Shown: positions 7,010 to 15,720, counted from the stretch's first letter. The stretch: 64,000 bases of DNA from G965230065 sp965230065 (GCA_965230065.1 OZ245942.1:4154001-4218000), one strand, 5' to 3'. Made by a program: numbers and translations. The notes: generated by a model from the sequence alone, not told the origin.

Positions 7010-9289
7010 TTATTCATTTGTACCAAGCTCTTCCATTGTCCAGTATTCTTTTCTGCCTTCGGTTTCGTTGCGTACTTTAGCTACGGTTTGGGCTCTTACG
7101 TCTGAACTGCTATTGCCCAAATCATTGCGGATGTAACTCAGTACAGCGGCAATATATTCGTCATCATTGTGTCCCATGGGTGGCATTACGTCGGGGTATT
7201 CTTTACCATCAACCGGGCCGGTGAGGCCATGCAGCAAAATTTTGATCAGCTTTTCCTGGTTTCCATTTACCCGGGGGGAACCGGCTAGTGAAGGAGCTGG
7301 CATATCGCCACTTTCTCCTCTTTTTATACCTTTTCCATCTTTGCCATGACAAACAGCGCAAACCTGGTTGAAGATTTCATATCCTTTTAAAATGGATTCT
7401 TTTTGCCAGGGGTTTCTGAGGGCTATTTTCTTTTTCAACCGCATTATATCTTCATTTTGATCAGCAAGGCTTTTCTTGGCAGCCACTACCAGTAAATCAT
7501 TATCTGCGTATTTTTCCATCATTTCCTCGATGGTAGCCTTGCTTTCTTCTGTTTTGCCAAATTTCAGGGAAGAAACCAGCTGAATCCGTACATCAGGGCT
7601 TTTGTCATCTTTCATGCTCTGGAGTTGGGCAAGCACTTCTTTGTCATTTTTTTTGAGGAAATTATCGCTGATCCAAACGGCAGTTTTTCTTACCTCCGGA
7701 GCTTCATCTTTCAGTGCCTGGAATAATATGTCTTTGTCCATCGCGCCCAATCCTTCCAGTGTCCATAAAGCATGTATTTTGGTGATGGCGTCGGGGCTTT
7801 CTTTCCAAAAAATAATTTCGTCAAGCACAGAAAGTTTATGAGTAGCAATTTCCTCAAGTGTAGGCACTACTGACTGATCTTCACGCAAAATGATAAGTTT
7901 TTGTGCATTATCGCGCCACCAGCCGTTGGGGTGGGAGAGGTATTCTACCAGTTTTTCGGTAGGTTCATCCAGTAATTTTGGTACAGCGCCAGGCTCATAA
8001 TCTTCATGTACTAACCTGTAAATGCGTCCGCGGCCAATGTTTTTGTCCAGTCCTTTGCGCACGGCCACTTCTCGCAGGTAAGAGCCTTCCCGCGTCCAGT
8101 TACTTTCCTGGATAATGCCCCGGTACATATCTACAATGTACAGGCATCCATCAGGTCCGGTCGCTGAATGAACCGGTCGGAAATTCATATCGGTAGAAGC
8201 AATGAACTCCTTCTGTTTGTACGCATTTTTGAGTACAATTTTTCCATCTTTACTCGTTACTTCTGCCCTCCTGATAAGCCGTCCTACCGGTTCGCAAATG
8301 AGCAGGTCGCCTTTCAGGTCTCCAGGCAGTGCGTTGCCTCTGTAAACAGAAGGGCCACAGCAGCCTGTAAAGTGGTTGAGTGTGCTATCCTCTCGCATGC
8401 GTTTGGGGCCTCCCTGTACATCAGGGGTTGCCAGAAGGGGCCATGTAGCGAAAAAATCACCTTCAAACTGGTCGTCAAATTCTACAGTCCCATACACAGG
8501 GTTAAGTTGAAAACCCAGTGCCGGACGCTCTCCACCAGCAAGGGAATGGTACATTCGTCCATAATCATCCATAGCGATACCCCACTGCCCGTGCGGATAT
8601 TCAAATAAAGAATCTACTTCCAGTTTGTTATCAACAAATCGGTAGCGGTAAGGCACGCGTGTGGCATACAACCAGTTATCGATATTCCAGATAAAACCAC
8701 TTCGCTGATGCTCGAGGTTGCGGGTATCTTTCTCATCATTTTCGTAAACCAGAACTTTTTCATCCGCTTTGCCATCCCCATCCGTATCTCTGTAACTATG
8801 GATGTTGTAGGTGTACGTTTCATTGATGAGAATGCGGTCGTCCAGTGGCAAAATCATGCGGGGCAGTACGAGGCTGTCAATAAAAACGGAAGATTTGTCC
8901 ATTTTTCCATCGCCGTCGGTGTCTTCCAGCAGCATTACCCGGCTTACTGGGTCGTTGGTGCCGGTGCCGTCAACGTCTTGCACGTAGGTGCGCATTTCGG
9001 CTACGTACAATCTGCCATTGGCATCCCAGGCCATGGTTACGGGCTCTTCAATCATAGGCTCGCTGGCCACCAGTTCCAGGCGGTAGCCCTCGGGCACGTG
9101 GATTTTTTTCATGCTTTCTTCCGGAGACAGGAATTCCGGAGTGGGAGAGGGTTCAAATAATTCTTCATAAGAAAGCTCAGCAGGTGGCTTATTCAATTTT
9201 TCGGCGGAAGAGTTGCAGCCTGCAAAGAAAATTGTGGTGAGAATGAAGAGTAAGTATGCTTTGCTTTGGGGTATTTTTAGAAAATTCAC
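7010..9289 (-). CDS. Lipoprotein: heme-associated sugar dehydrogenase propeller, HEAT-like repeats, cytochrome c
   Basis: The 759-residue protein starts with a lipoprotein signal ending FFAGC, so Cys25 is the likely lipidated residue. Residues about 40-430 form a beta-propeller of the membrane-bound dehydrogenase type seen in Planctomycetes (TIGR02604-like), with Asp-rich DTDGDGK repeats that look like calcium sites. Residues about 440-640 are HEAT-like helices. The C terminus is a class I cytochrome c domain with CAVCH at about 644-648 and a Met ligand candidate in MPPMGH. Such proteins probably oxidise sugars or related alcohols at the envelope and pass electrons to the heme. It sits between two sulfatases, which suggests a shared glycan substrate. 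The exact substrate and electron acceptor are unknown. Confidence 0.87.
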   Translation of the reverse strand: MNFLKIPQSKAYLLFILTTIFFAGCNSSAEKLNKPPAELSYEELFEPSPTPEFLSPEESMKKIHVPEGYRLELVASEPMIEEPVTMAWDANGRLYVAEMRTYVQDVDGTGTNDPVSRVMLLEDTDGDGKMDKSSVFIDSLVLPRMILPLDDRILINETYTYNIHSYRDTDGDGKADEKVLVYENDEKDTRNLEHQRSGFIWNIDNWLYATRVPYRYRFVDNKLEVDSLFEYPHGQWGIAMDDYGRMYHSLAGGERPALGFQLNPVYGTVEFDDQFEGDFFATWPLLATPDVQGGPKRMREDSTLNHFTGCCGPSVYRGNALPGDLKGDLLICEPVGRLIRRAEVTSKDGKIVLKNAYKQKEFIASTDMNFRPVHSATGPDGCLYIVDMYRGIIQESNWTREGSYLREVAVRKGLDKNIGRGRIYRLVHEDYEPGAVPKLLDEPTEKLVEYLSHPNGWWRDNAQKLIILREDQSVVPTLEEIATHKLSVLDEIIFWKESPDAITKIHALWTLEGLGAMDKDILFQALKDEAPEVRKTAVWISDNFLKKNDKEVLAQLQSMKDDKSPDVRIQLVSSLKFGKTEESKATIEEMMEKYADNDLLVVAAKKSLADQNEDIMRLKKKIALRNPWQKESILKGYEIFNQVCAVCHGKDGKGIKRGESGDMPAPSLAGSPRVNGNQEKLIKILLHGLTGPVDGKEYPDVMPPMGHNDDEYIAAVLSYIRNDLGNSSSDVRAQTVAKVRNETEGRKEYWTMEELGTNE

Positions 9290-9404
9290 AATTCAAAAAG
9301 GTTTTACAGAAATACGTTCTAAATCAAGCTTTAATATTAGTTATTTTTTTTATGAACGCATGAAAAAGACAGACATAAACATACTTTGAAGAAGCAGTTT
9401 CAAA

Positions 9405-11162
9405 TTAAGGCGCAGGTCCAACTTTTTGCACTTCTACCCAAAAAGGAAGAGTACTTTTACCTTTAGCTTCATAAAATGGAATCAGCTCTCCTTTCATGGA
9501 AGGCAGGTACACATTTTCCATCACTATTTCATCGGTACCCGCATTTTTTACTTCCAAGCGGTTAATCAGTGTACCTAGTTCCAGGTACATATTTCCGGGG
9601 GCTTCAATGGGGTTGAGGAATTTGAATTTAAAAGTATAATACTCCCCCCCGGTGATGTTTACATTCCACTTTCCATAAATTTCTTCCTGAGCCCATATCT
9701 TTCTTTCCCCGGCAGCATCGTTCCTGCTAAGTATCACAGGGTTTTCTTCTTCACTCCCGATGAAAATATGCGGTGGGTTTACCAGGTTTGGAGACTGAAT
9801 TAATTCAAAGAAATGCTGATCCAGGGAGCGTTTCAAGTCTTTGGCAATATCTGTCTTTTCTTGTACCAGGTTATTTTGCTCGTAGGGGTCATCTTCAAGG
9901 TTAAATAGTTCAAAATCTGTAATATCGGCTTGATAGGAAGTTTGACCAACCAACTTATATTTTCCCTGTTGAAGGGCAACGTTGCGGTACAGTTCCGGAA
10001 ATTTACGTGTCCAGGAAAAAAATAAAGGACGGTCCTCCCAGCTTGCCATTTCGCCCTGAAGTAAGGGTGCCAGGCTTTTCCCATCAATCATCCGGTTTTT
10101 GGGCAAGGGTGCTTCGCAAAGGTCAGCAAGGGTAGGTAAAATGTCCATGTGGGCAGTGGTGGTTTCAATGTCATTACTTCTATTAAATTTGGAAGGATAC
10201 CGAAAAAGGAAAGGCACACGTACGCCGCCCCGGTATACAGAACTTTTGAGCCCTCGCAAGCCCGCCAGGTAACGGGGCTGCTGGGGTCCGTTGTCTGTCA
10301 TAAAAATCACAATGGTATTTTCAGCGATGTTGAGTTCGTCTACCGTTTTGAGCACCTTTTGTATGTTGTCGTCAATATTGGTGACCATGGCATATACCTT
10401 TCGGGCATCTTCTTTGTTTTTCTCGCTCATTTCAGGAAAGGGGCGGCCATCTTTTTCGAAGCCAGCAGCAGGATCAATGTCTTTATACATTTGATAATAC
10501 TTGTCTGGCACCTGCAGGGGCGTATGGGGCGCATTGAACGAAAGATAGCAGAAAAAGGGAGACTGGTGGTTGTCTTTAATAAACTCAACGGCCTGGTCGG
10601 CAAATATGTCTGAGCAGTAACCCTCGTAGGCCTGTTGTTGTCCATTGTGCCAGAGTACCGGGTCAAAATAACTGCTGTCGCCTTTAAAAAAGGTCGTAAC
10701 ATCGCCCACTTGTCCCATACCTCCGGCCAGGTGGATGACCGACTCATCAAATCCCTGGTCTTGTGGGCGGCTGGGGTAATTATCGCCCAAATGCCATTTG
10801 CCAAACATACCTGTGTTATAGTCTACCTGTTTGAGCATTTCAGCTATGGTAACTTCTTCTGTGGCCATGATGGCACCCCCATTGTAAGTATCGTGCACCC
10901 CCGTACGCAAGGAATACCGCCCGGTCATCAGGCTGGATCGGGTGGGGGCACAAACCGGGGAAACGTAAAAGTTATTCAGCCGGATACTTTCCTGTGCCAG
11001 TTGGTCAAGGGTTGGGGTTCTCACATGAGGGTTGCCCGTAAATCCCAGGTCGCCATACCCCTGGTCATCGGTAATGATGAGGATAACGTTGGGTTGGGAC
11101 TGGGTTTGTGCAAGAGTGGGAAGATAAAAGAGTAAGGTTAATACAAAGAGCAGGTGTTTCAT
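9405..11162 (-). CDS. Secreted arylsulfatase
   Basis: The 585-residue product starts at the ATG giving MKHLLFVLTLLF; an ATG 15 bases further upstream is possible but adds residues ahead of the signal peptide. Signal peptidase cleavage is likely after about residue 18. The catalytic Cys71 is in CAPTR. TDDQGYGD near 31-38 and the later MTDNGPQ supply metal ligands, and GKWHLGDNYPS is the usual arylsulfatase A signature. After about residue 430 there is an extra beta-rich domain of about 110 residues at the C terminus. It probably removes sulfate from a polysaccharide or oligosaccharide in the periplasm. It is the first gene of the minus-strand sulfatase-cytochrome-sulfatase group, 115 bases before the next gene. 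Confidence 0.92.
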   Translation of the reverse strand: MKHLLFVLTLLFYLPTLAQTQSQPNVILIITDDQGYGDLGFTGNPHVRTPTLDQLAQESIRLNNFYVSPVCAPTRSSLMTGRYSLRTGVHDTYNGGAIMATEEVTIAEMLKQVDYNTGMFGKWHLGDNYPSRPQDQGFDESVIHLAGGMGQVGDVTTFFKGDSSYFDPVLWHNGQQQAYEGYCSDIFADQAVEFIKDNHQSPFFCYLSFNAPHTPLQVPDKYYQMYKDIDPAAGFEKDGRPFPEMSEKNKEDARKVYAMVTNIDDNIQKVLKTVDELNIAENTIVIFMTDNGPQQPRYLAGLRGLKSSVYRGGVRVPFLFRYPSKFNRSNDIETTTAHMDILPTLADLCEAPLPKNRMIDGKSLAPLLQGEMASWEDRPLFFSWTRKFPELYRNVALQQGKYKLVGQTSYQADITDFELFNLEDDPYEQNNLVQEKTDIAKDLKRSLDQHFFELIQSPNLVNPPHIFIGSEEENPVILSRNDAAGERKIWAQEEIYGKWNVNITGGEYYTFKFKFLNPIEAPGNMYLELGTLINRLEVKNAGTDEIVMENVYLPSMKGELIPFYEAKGKSTLPFWVEVQKVGPAP

Positions 11163-11431
11163 TTGATTTCGAAGCATTATTTAAAACTTTTTTAAATATA
11201 CTTCCAATTTTTAGAATGTAAAGCTGGATAGGTTGAAAAGGAAGTCCTGGCAGACCAATAAGTATTTGGCTTGCCATGAAAATGTTTGTGGTTTTAAGCT
11301 TTAATGTTTTTCTTTTTAAAAAAAGACTGCTGATATCACCTCTTTTGTGGTTTTTCGGGAGTTTAAAAACGGTAAGCATAAGGGATTCTTTTTTTAGCCC
11401 TATGAAGTTTGAGGCAACTGGACAACCCGCT
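11163..11431. other. Gene-free stretch, AT-rich
   Basis: These 269 bases lie between the DUF445 stop and the arylsulfatase ATG, both on the minus strand. I see an AT-rich sequence with several T and A runs, which would suit a promoter for the sulfatase group. No clear TAnnTTTG element, hairpin or conserved frame was found. Confidence 0.5.
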
Positions 11432-12025
11432 TCATTGCAACTGCAACAGCCCAATCTGAATCAGCCCTATCATGAAACCCAGTACACCACCCAAAATCTC
11501 AATAAACTTAAATTCCTTTTTCATGATGGAATAAAGGATTTCTTCCAGTTTGTCGGTAGAGAAGTTGACTACTTTTTCGTAAACGGTTTTTTCTACATCC
11601 ACGCTGTGGTCCAGGTTTTCGGCCAGGCGGCCTATCATTTCGGGAAGCATCTGCTTAAACTCTTCTTCCAGCGTGCCTTTGATGGTTTGCTTAAGTTCGT
11701 CGTTCATAAACATGGCCAGCATGGGCATGGTGGCTGTGAGTTTGTTGTCCAGAAAGTCATCCAGTTTTTCGTCAATGATGTTTACAATTTCCTTTGTGGT
11801 TTTTTCATCTTTGAGCACTTTCTTCACATCATCCACAGAAAAAAGTTCTTCAGAGACTATTTTTCCCAGCTTTTCGGCCAGTTTCTTTTGGCGTTTCGGA
11901 AAGATTCCCTGAATTTCAAAAAATAATATCTTCACCTTTTCGCGGGGGTGAAACAGCATTTTGATGGCGATGTAGTTGGTAATCCACCCGGTGAGGGCAG
12001 CGATGAAAGGCAAAGTGTAAATCAT
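11432..12025 (-). CDS. DUF445 family membrane protein
   Basis: This 197-residue protein matches the YheB/DUF445 pattern. It opens with LPFIAALTGWITNYIAIKMLF, followed shortly by FHP, an N-terminal membrane helix. A long helical region (about 40-170) has the typical QGIFPKRQKKLAEKLGKIV stretch. A second hydrophobic helix, about 175-192, closes the protein. Family members are inner-membrane proteins of unknown function. It is a short member compared with the roughly 380-residue firmicute versions, but this length is usual in Bacteroidota. A TAnnTTTG-type promoter sits just upstream and a large AT-rich inverted repeat lies behind that. Confidence 0.85.
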   Translation of the reverse strand: MIYTLPFIAALTGWITNYIAIKMLFHPREKVKILFFEIQGIFPKRQKKLAEKLGKIVSEELFSVDDVKKVLKDEKTTKEIVNIIDEKLDDFLDNKLTATMPMLAMFMNDELKQTIKGTLEEEFKQMLPEMIGRLAENLDHSVDVEKTVYEKVVNFSTDKLEEILYSIMKKEFKFIEILGGVLGFMIGLIQIGLLQLQ

Positions 12026-12050
12026 GAACGATTAATTTTTAGTGAAGCGG

Positions 12051-12058
12051 CAAAACTA
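12051..12058 (-). promoter_or_regulatory. Candidate -7 element TAGTTTTG for DUF445
   Basis: On the minus strand these bases read TAGTTTTG, matching TAnnTTTG. A start point about 7 bases downstream would give a leader near 20 bases before the ATG at 12025, a normal arrangement in this phylum. No -33 TTTG was found at the expected spacing. Confidence 0.4.
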
Positions 12059-12090
12059 ATCAATGTTGGGGAAGGGGAGGGAGGTTATTA

Positions 12091-12169
12091 GTTAAAAGTT
12101 ATTGAGTTATTGGTTATACGTTATCAGAATGTTTTTTGAAGGTATAACCAATAACATATAACTTTTAAC
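12091..12169. repeat. Long AT-rich inverted repeat
   Basis: The left arm at 12091-12119 (starting GTTAAAAGTTATT) and right arm at 12142-12169 (ending AACTTTTAAC) are inverted copies of 29 and 28 bases that differ only at a 1-base gap and one or two mismatches. They enclose a 22-base loop. The element lies downstream of the LytTR gene stop and upstream of DUF445. It may act as a terminator for the two-component operon or be a miniature repeat. Confidence 0.75.
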
Positions 12170-12201
12170 ACCGCTTAGCATTAAGGTAGCGAATATCTAA
12201 A

Positions 12202-12924
12202 TCAGCATCCGTTCTCTTCCAGTATTTTCAGCACTTCATTCTTATAATTCCGGCTGATGGGTAGTTCTTTTCCTGCTATTTCTATGGAATGTGGGGTATA
12301 GGCTTCTATCTTTTGCAAAGCGATGATGAACGAGCGGTGAATTCTGATAAACTGACCGGTAGGAAGTTTTTGCTCCAGGTAACTTAACTTTTGGTAGGTA
12401 ATCAGGGTTTTTTCAGGTGTGATGACCTTTACATAATTGCTCAGCCCCTCAATGTACAAAATATCAGAGAGCGAAACTTTTACCATTTTCTTGTCAACTT
12501 TTAAAAAGATATGCGGCTCTGGTTTTTCAAGGTCATTTGCCTGGCCCAATACAGGGAAAGGGTTTTCATGAGTCCGGCGGTTTACTTTGGTAAGCGCCAT
12601 CAGAAAACGGTCAAAAGAAATGGGTTTGAGCAGATAATCCACCACATCTAAGGTATAACCTTCAATGGCATAATCCCGGTAGGCTGTGGTGAAAATAACT
12701 TTTGGGGAATAATGCAGGGTTTTGATGAATTTTATGCCATCTAATTTCGGCATTTCAATATCAAGAAAAAGCAGGTCAACAGACTCTTTTTGCAGTATGT
12801 TGAAGGCCTCTATGGCATTGTCGCAGCGGGCTGCCAGCGTGAGGTAGTCTATTTTTTGAATATAGCTTTCCAGAATATCCAAAGCGATGGGTTCATCGTC
12901 TACAATCATGCATCGGATTTCCAT
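12202..12924 (-). CDS. LytTR-family response regulator
   Basis: The 240-residue protein has a receiver domain (1-120) with the acidic pair DD at 9-10, phospho-acceptor Asp55 in FLDIEMP and the conserved Lys in LLKPI. A LytTR DNA-binding domain (about 137-236) shows SDILYIEGLSNYVKV and the basic FIRIHRSFII stretch. It should bind short direct repeats near promoters once phosphorylated. Its start overlaps the end of the histidine kinase gene by 19 bases, so the two are translationally coupled and form a LytS/LytR-like pair. Target genes are not evident from the window. Confidence 0.93.
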   Translation of the reverse strand: MEIRCMIVDDEPIALDILESYIQKIDYLTLAARCDNAIEAFNILQKESVDLLFLDIEMPKLDGIKFIKTLHYSPKVIFTTAYRDYAIEGYTLDVVDYLLKPISFDRFLMALTKVNRRTHENPFPVLGQANDLEKPEPHIFLKVDKKMVKVSLSDILYIEGLSNYVKVITPEKTLITYQKLSYLEQKLPTGQFIRIHRSFIIALQKIEAYTPHSIEIAGKELPISRNYKNEVLKILEENGC

Positions 12925-14003
12925 AATTCAGCTTGTTTTTTTGTAGCATGCAGGGACAGCCTGAGTACCACCAAATACTCAGAAGCTTCCTCATGAATTT
13001 CCAGTTTGTAACGGTCTTTGTACAAAAGCTCAAGGCGGCGCTTTACATTTTGCAATCCTAAGCCCCCGGTATTTCCCTGTTCTTTACCATTGAACTGCTC
13101 GTGGTTAATACTGTTTTCTACTTTAAAGTCAAGTGCTGTTCCATTTACCGAGAGGTCAACGGCGATCCAGGCCCCGTGTATTTCTTTGTTGATGCTGTGT
13201 TTAAAACTATTTTCTATAAAAGGCAAAAGGAGCAAAGGTGCTATTACCACCGAAGCCGTATCGCCATGCACCTGAAAAGACACCTGAAACCGATTGCCAA
13301 ACCGCAGCTTCTCCAGCGCAATATAATTTTGGAGATAGTTGATTTCTTTTTCCAGGGGCACCCATTGTGTGTTGGTATCGTACAGCATGTAGCTCATGAG
13401 GTCAGATAATCGAAGCACAACTTCCGGGGCTTTGTCTGATTTACTGAGCGTTAACCCGTACAAATTGTTAAGCGTATTGAAAAAAAAATGAGGATGCACC
13501 TGCGATTTAAGATATTTGAGTTCTGAAACCATTTTCTCTTTTTCCAATTTCTGGGTTTTTTGCTGTTGGGTGTACCAGTGCTTTGTTACTTTCACCGCGG
13601 TAGCAAATATCAGAATTGAGTTAATCATGATGGTTTGCTTGAAGATTTTATAGAATGCCCAAAAACTTCTATCTACTTCAGGCAGGAAATTCGGGTAAAT
13701 GTACCAAACAATAATAGTTCTTTGGAGTAACCCGGCTACAACCATGACTACAAGCAAGCCAAAGCCAAAGTTTAAGTATTGTTTTTGTAAAAGATACCTG
13801 GGAATGAGAAAATATAATGTGGCATAAACGGCCAGCATTTTGGCAGGCAGGAGTGAGCATTCAATCAAAAAATTGTTCCAGGTGCTATCTTCTACGCTGC
13901 CTCCCCATAACAATAGATTATAACCCACGTACCCCATCCAGAACAGAGTGTGGATGAATATCCGGTTTTTTAATATGGGAACTTTATCAAGCAATTTAGG
14001 CAT
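12906..14003 (-). CDS. LytS-type sensor histidine kinase
   Basis: The 365-residue protein has four predicted membrane helices in residues about 15-140. A short coiled coil (about 145-165) follows, then the His_kinase domain with SQVHPHFFFNTLNN, where His172 is the likely phosphorylated residue. An HATPase_c domain (about 250-350) shows LLLPFIENSFKHSI (N box) and GLGLQNVKRRLELLY (G box). It has no recognisable extracellular sensor domain; the signal is probably sensed in or near the membrane. It is co-transcribed with the LytTR regulator gene and is divergent from the NarL-type regulator across a 251-base gap with repeated motifs. Confidence 0.93.
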   Translation of the reverse strand: MPKLLDKVPILKNRIFIHTLFWMGYVGYNLLLWGGSVEDSTWNNFLIECSLLPAKMLAVYATLYFLIPRYLLQKQYLNFGFGLLVVMVVAGLLQRTIIVWYIYPNFLPEVDRSFWAFYKIFKQTIMINSILIFATAVKVTKHWYTQQQKTQKLEKEKMVSELKYLKSQVHPHFFFNTLNNLYGLTLSKSDKAPEVVLRLSDLMSYMLYDTNTQWVPLEKEINYLQNYIALEKLRFGNRFQVSFQVHGDTASVVIAPLLLLPFIENSFKHSINKEIHGAWIAVDLSVNGTALDFKVENSINHEQFNGKEQGNTGGLGLQNVKRRLELLYKDRYKLEIHEEASEYLVVLRLSLHATKKQAELWKSDA

Positions 14004-14064
14004 AAAAGCTTTTACGTCAATTTAGGGGTGTTATATACAAAAAAGAAGATGGCATGAGATAATT

Positions 14065-14170
14065 TTATGTGAATGCCAAAAGCACAACATGAATGTCGGT
14101 ATTTTTTATGTAAATGGCTAAATAACAGCAAAATGTGCTTTCTGAAAAGTAAATGATGACGTTTACATAA
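14065..14170. promoter_or_regulatory. Three copies of TTATGTRAAYG in a divergent regulatory region
   Basis: The 251-base gap between the divergent kinase and NarL-type regulator genes contains TTATGTGAATG (14065-14075), TTATGTAAATG (14106-14116) and an inverted copy, read as TTATGTAAACG on the minus strand (14160-14170). The first two are 41 bases apart, close to four helical turns. They could be operator sites for one of the adjacent regulators. No gene is credible in the gap. Confidence 0.4.
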
Positions 14171-14254
14171 TAGGCCTAACCCAGGGCCTTTATTTCCTGT
14201 ACAACCTAAGTACAAGAAGGTTTCTGCGCACTTAACCCTAAACACCACCAACTT

Positions 14255-14929
14255 ATGTATGCATCATTTTATCCTAATTACGCCAAGGTAGAAAACCAGT
14301 TTCCCCACTTCAAAAAGAAAATTATTATCATAGAAGATAATGAGAAAATTAGCCAGGGGTACACTTTGCTGATTAACAGTACCAACCGGTATGTGGTAGA
14401 AGCTTCTTACTTAAATTGTGAAGATGCACTGAAAAACCTGAAAAATATAAAACCCGATATTGTGTTGATGGAACTTGACCTTCAGGGTATGCATGGCATT
14501 GAAGGCATCAGGGCGATGAAAGCGCGTTACCCTCATATTGAAATCCTGATTGTAACCGGATATGAGAATGCCCGGCTGGTGTATGATTCATTATGTGCAG
14601 GCGCATCGGGCTACCTGACCAAAAGTGCAAACTATGTGGAACTGGTTTCGGCACTGGACCAGCTGGCCGAGGGAGGTGCCCCCATGAGTAGTAAAGTTGC
14701 GCGCATGGTCGTTGAATCATTCCAGCGCAATCCACTTTCGCCCCTTTCCAAAAGGGAAACTGAAGTATTGGGTTTGCTGTCCAGGGGATACAGTTATTCT
14801 TCCATAGCCGACCGCCTGTTTATTGCCAAAGAAACGGTAAAAACCCACCTGAAGAATATTTATCATAAACTGCAAGTCAACTCCAAAGCAGATGCGGTGA
14901 CGTTGGCCCTCGAAGAGCGGTATATTTGA
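14255..14929 (+). CDS. NarL/LuxR-type response regulator with Asp-to-Glu receiver
   Basis: The 224-residue protein has a receiver domain (about 20-140) and a LuxR helix-turn-helix (about 155-224, LSKREIEV-like, with SIADRLFIAKETVKTHLKNI). The receiver keeps the acidic pair (ED at 27-28), the Thr in IVTGY and the Lys in YLTKSA. The phospho-acceptor position reads LMELDLQGM, where family members have LMDxxLPGM, so residue 73 is Glu. The DNA codon there is GAA. A Glu at this site can mimic the phosphorylated state, so the regulator may be constitutively active or no longer kinase-controlled. No dedicated kinase is adjacent on the same strand. An imperfect hairpin follows the stop. Confidence 0.9.
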   Translation: MYASFYPNYAKVENQFPHFKKKIIIIEDNEKISQGYTLLINSTNRYVVEASYLNCEDALKNLKNIKPDIVLMELDLQGMHGIEGIRAMKARYPHIEILIVTGYENARLVYDSLCAGASGYLTKSANYVELVSALDQLAEGGAPMSSKVARMVVESFQRNPLSPLSKRETEVLGLLSRGYSYSSIADRLFIAKETVKTHLKNIYHKLQVNSKADAVTLALEERYI

Positions 14930-14990
14930 AGTCGGGAGACCGAAGACGGAGTCCTGCACTTCGGTCTTCCGTCTCCGGTCTTCGGACTTC
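14928..14990. repeat. Imperfect 22-bp hairpin after the NarL-type regulator
   Basis: The arms at 14928-14949 and 14969-14990 are inverted copies that match at 19 of 22 positions, one of the mismatches being a G-U pair. The hairpin begins in the last codon and stop of the regulator gene. It has no clean T run, so it may be a REP-like element that also stops transcription or protects mRNA. Part of it (GAAGACGGAGT) resembles hairpins near 44.1 kb and 54.2 kb. Confidence 0.6.
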
Positions 14991-15050
14991 TCCACTCTTG
15001 TGGTACAAAAATAAATTCACTATGTTTCCGGCTATAACAAAAGTACGGTT

Positions 15051-15701
15051 ATGCCTTTATCGCTGGAACATATTGTAAGAAAACCCAAAACGCCCTCTGA
15101 TAACCCACCATTGCTTGTATTATTGCATGGGTTGGGCAGCAACGAACAGGATTTATTCAGCTTTGCCCCACAGCTGGATGAACGCTTCTTCATTGTCAGT
15201 TTGCGTGCCCCAGTCGTAACTGGCTATGGTGGATTTGCATGGTTTAACCTCGATTTTTCCAAAGGCATGCCCCAGCCAGACTTGCAGCAGTTTGAATCTT
15301 CCGGAAAGTTATTGTTGCAGGTAATTGATGAAATAGGGGAGGAGTACCAAATTGATAAAAGCAAAGTGTATCTGGCGGGCTTTAGCCAGGGAGCGATGAT
15401 GAGCTATGCGGCTGCATTGACCCACCCTGCAAAAATTGCCGGTATAGTGGCCATGAGTGGTTATGTACTGGAAAGCCTGGCCTCCAAAATCACGGATAAA
15501 GAAAACCTGAAAAACCTACATATTTTTGCTACGCACGGCGCTTATGACCAGGTGCTGCCCGTATTTTTAGGCAGGGCAGCCCGCGATTTTCTCAAAACAC
15601 TGCCTGTAAAGCTTACTTTTAAGGAATATGAGATGGCACACGAGGTAAACTACGAATGCCTGCACGATGTGCAACAGTGGCTCAGCGAACAACTTATCTG
15701 A
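15051..15701 (+). CDS. Phospholipase/carboxylesterase-type alpha/beta hydrolase
   Basis: The 216-residue protein fits the small esterase family related to acyl-protein thioesterases (PF02230). LLVLLHGLGSNE near 21-32 carries the oxyanion HG motif. The nucleophile Ser112 lies in GFSQG, the acid is probably the Asp in HGAYDQVLP, and His is in YEMAHEV near the C terminus. There is no signal peptide, so it acts in the cytosol. It likely hydrolyses short-chain esters or thioesters. It stands alone between two hairpin-rich spacers. Confidence 0.88.
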   Translation: MPLSLEHIVRKPKTPSDNPPLLVLLHGLGSNEQDLFSFAPQLDERFFIVSLRAPVVTGYGGFAWFNLDFSKGMPQPDLQQFESSGKLLLQVIDEIGEEYQIDKSKVYLAGFSQGAMMSYAAALTHPAKIAGIVAMSGYVLESLASKITDKENLKNLHIFATHGAYDQVLPVFLGRAARDFLKTLPVKLTFKEYEMAHEVNYECLHDVQQWLSEQLI

Positions 15702-15720
15702 GTGTACCGGATAAAGTAAG

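Noticed and set aside
11276..11926. Plus-strand open frame of 216 codons over DUF445
   Set aside because: Its sequence is rich in Phe and low-complexity and is explained as the complement of the DUF445 gene.
14012..14251. 79-codon minus-strand frame in the divergent regulator gap
   Set aside because: No recognisable protein features; it covers the repeated TTATGTRAAYG motifs and is better explained as regulatory DNA.
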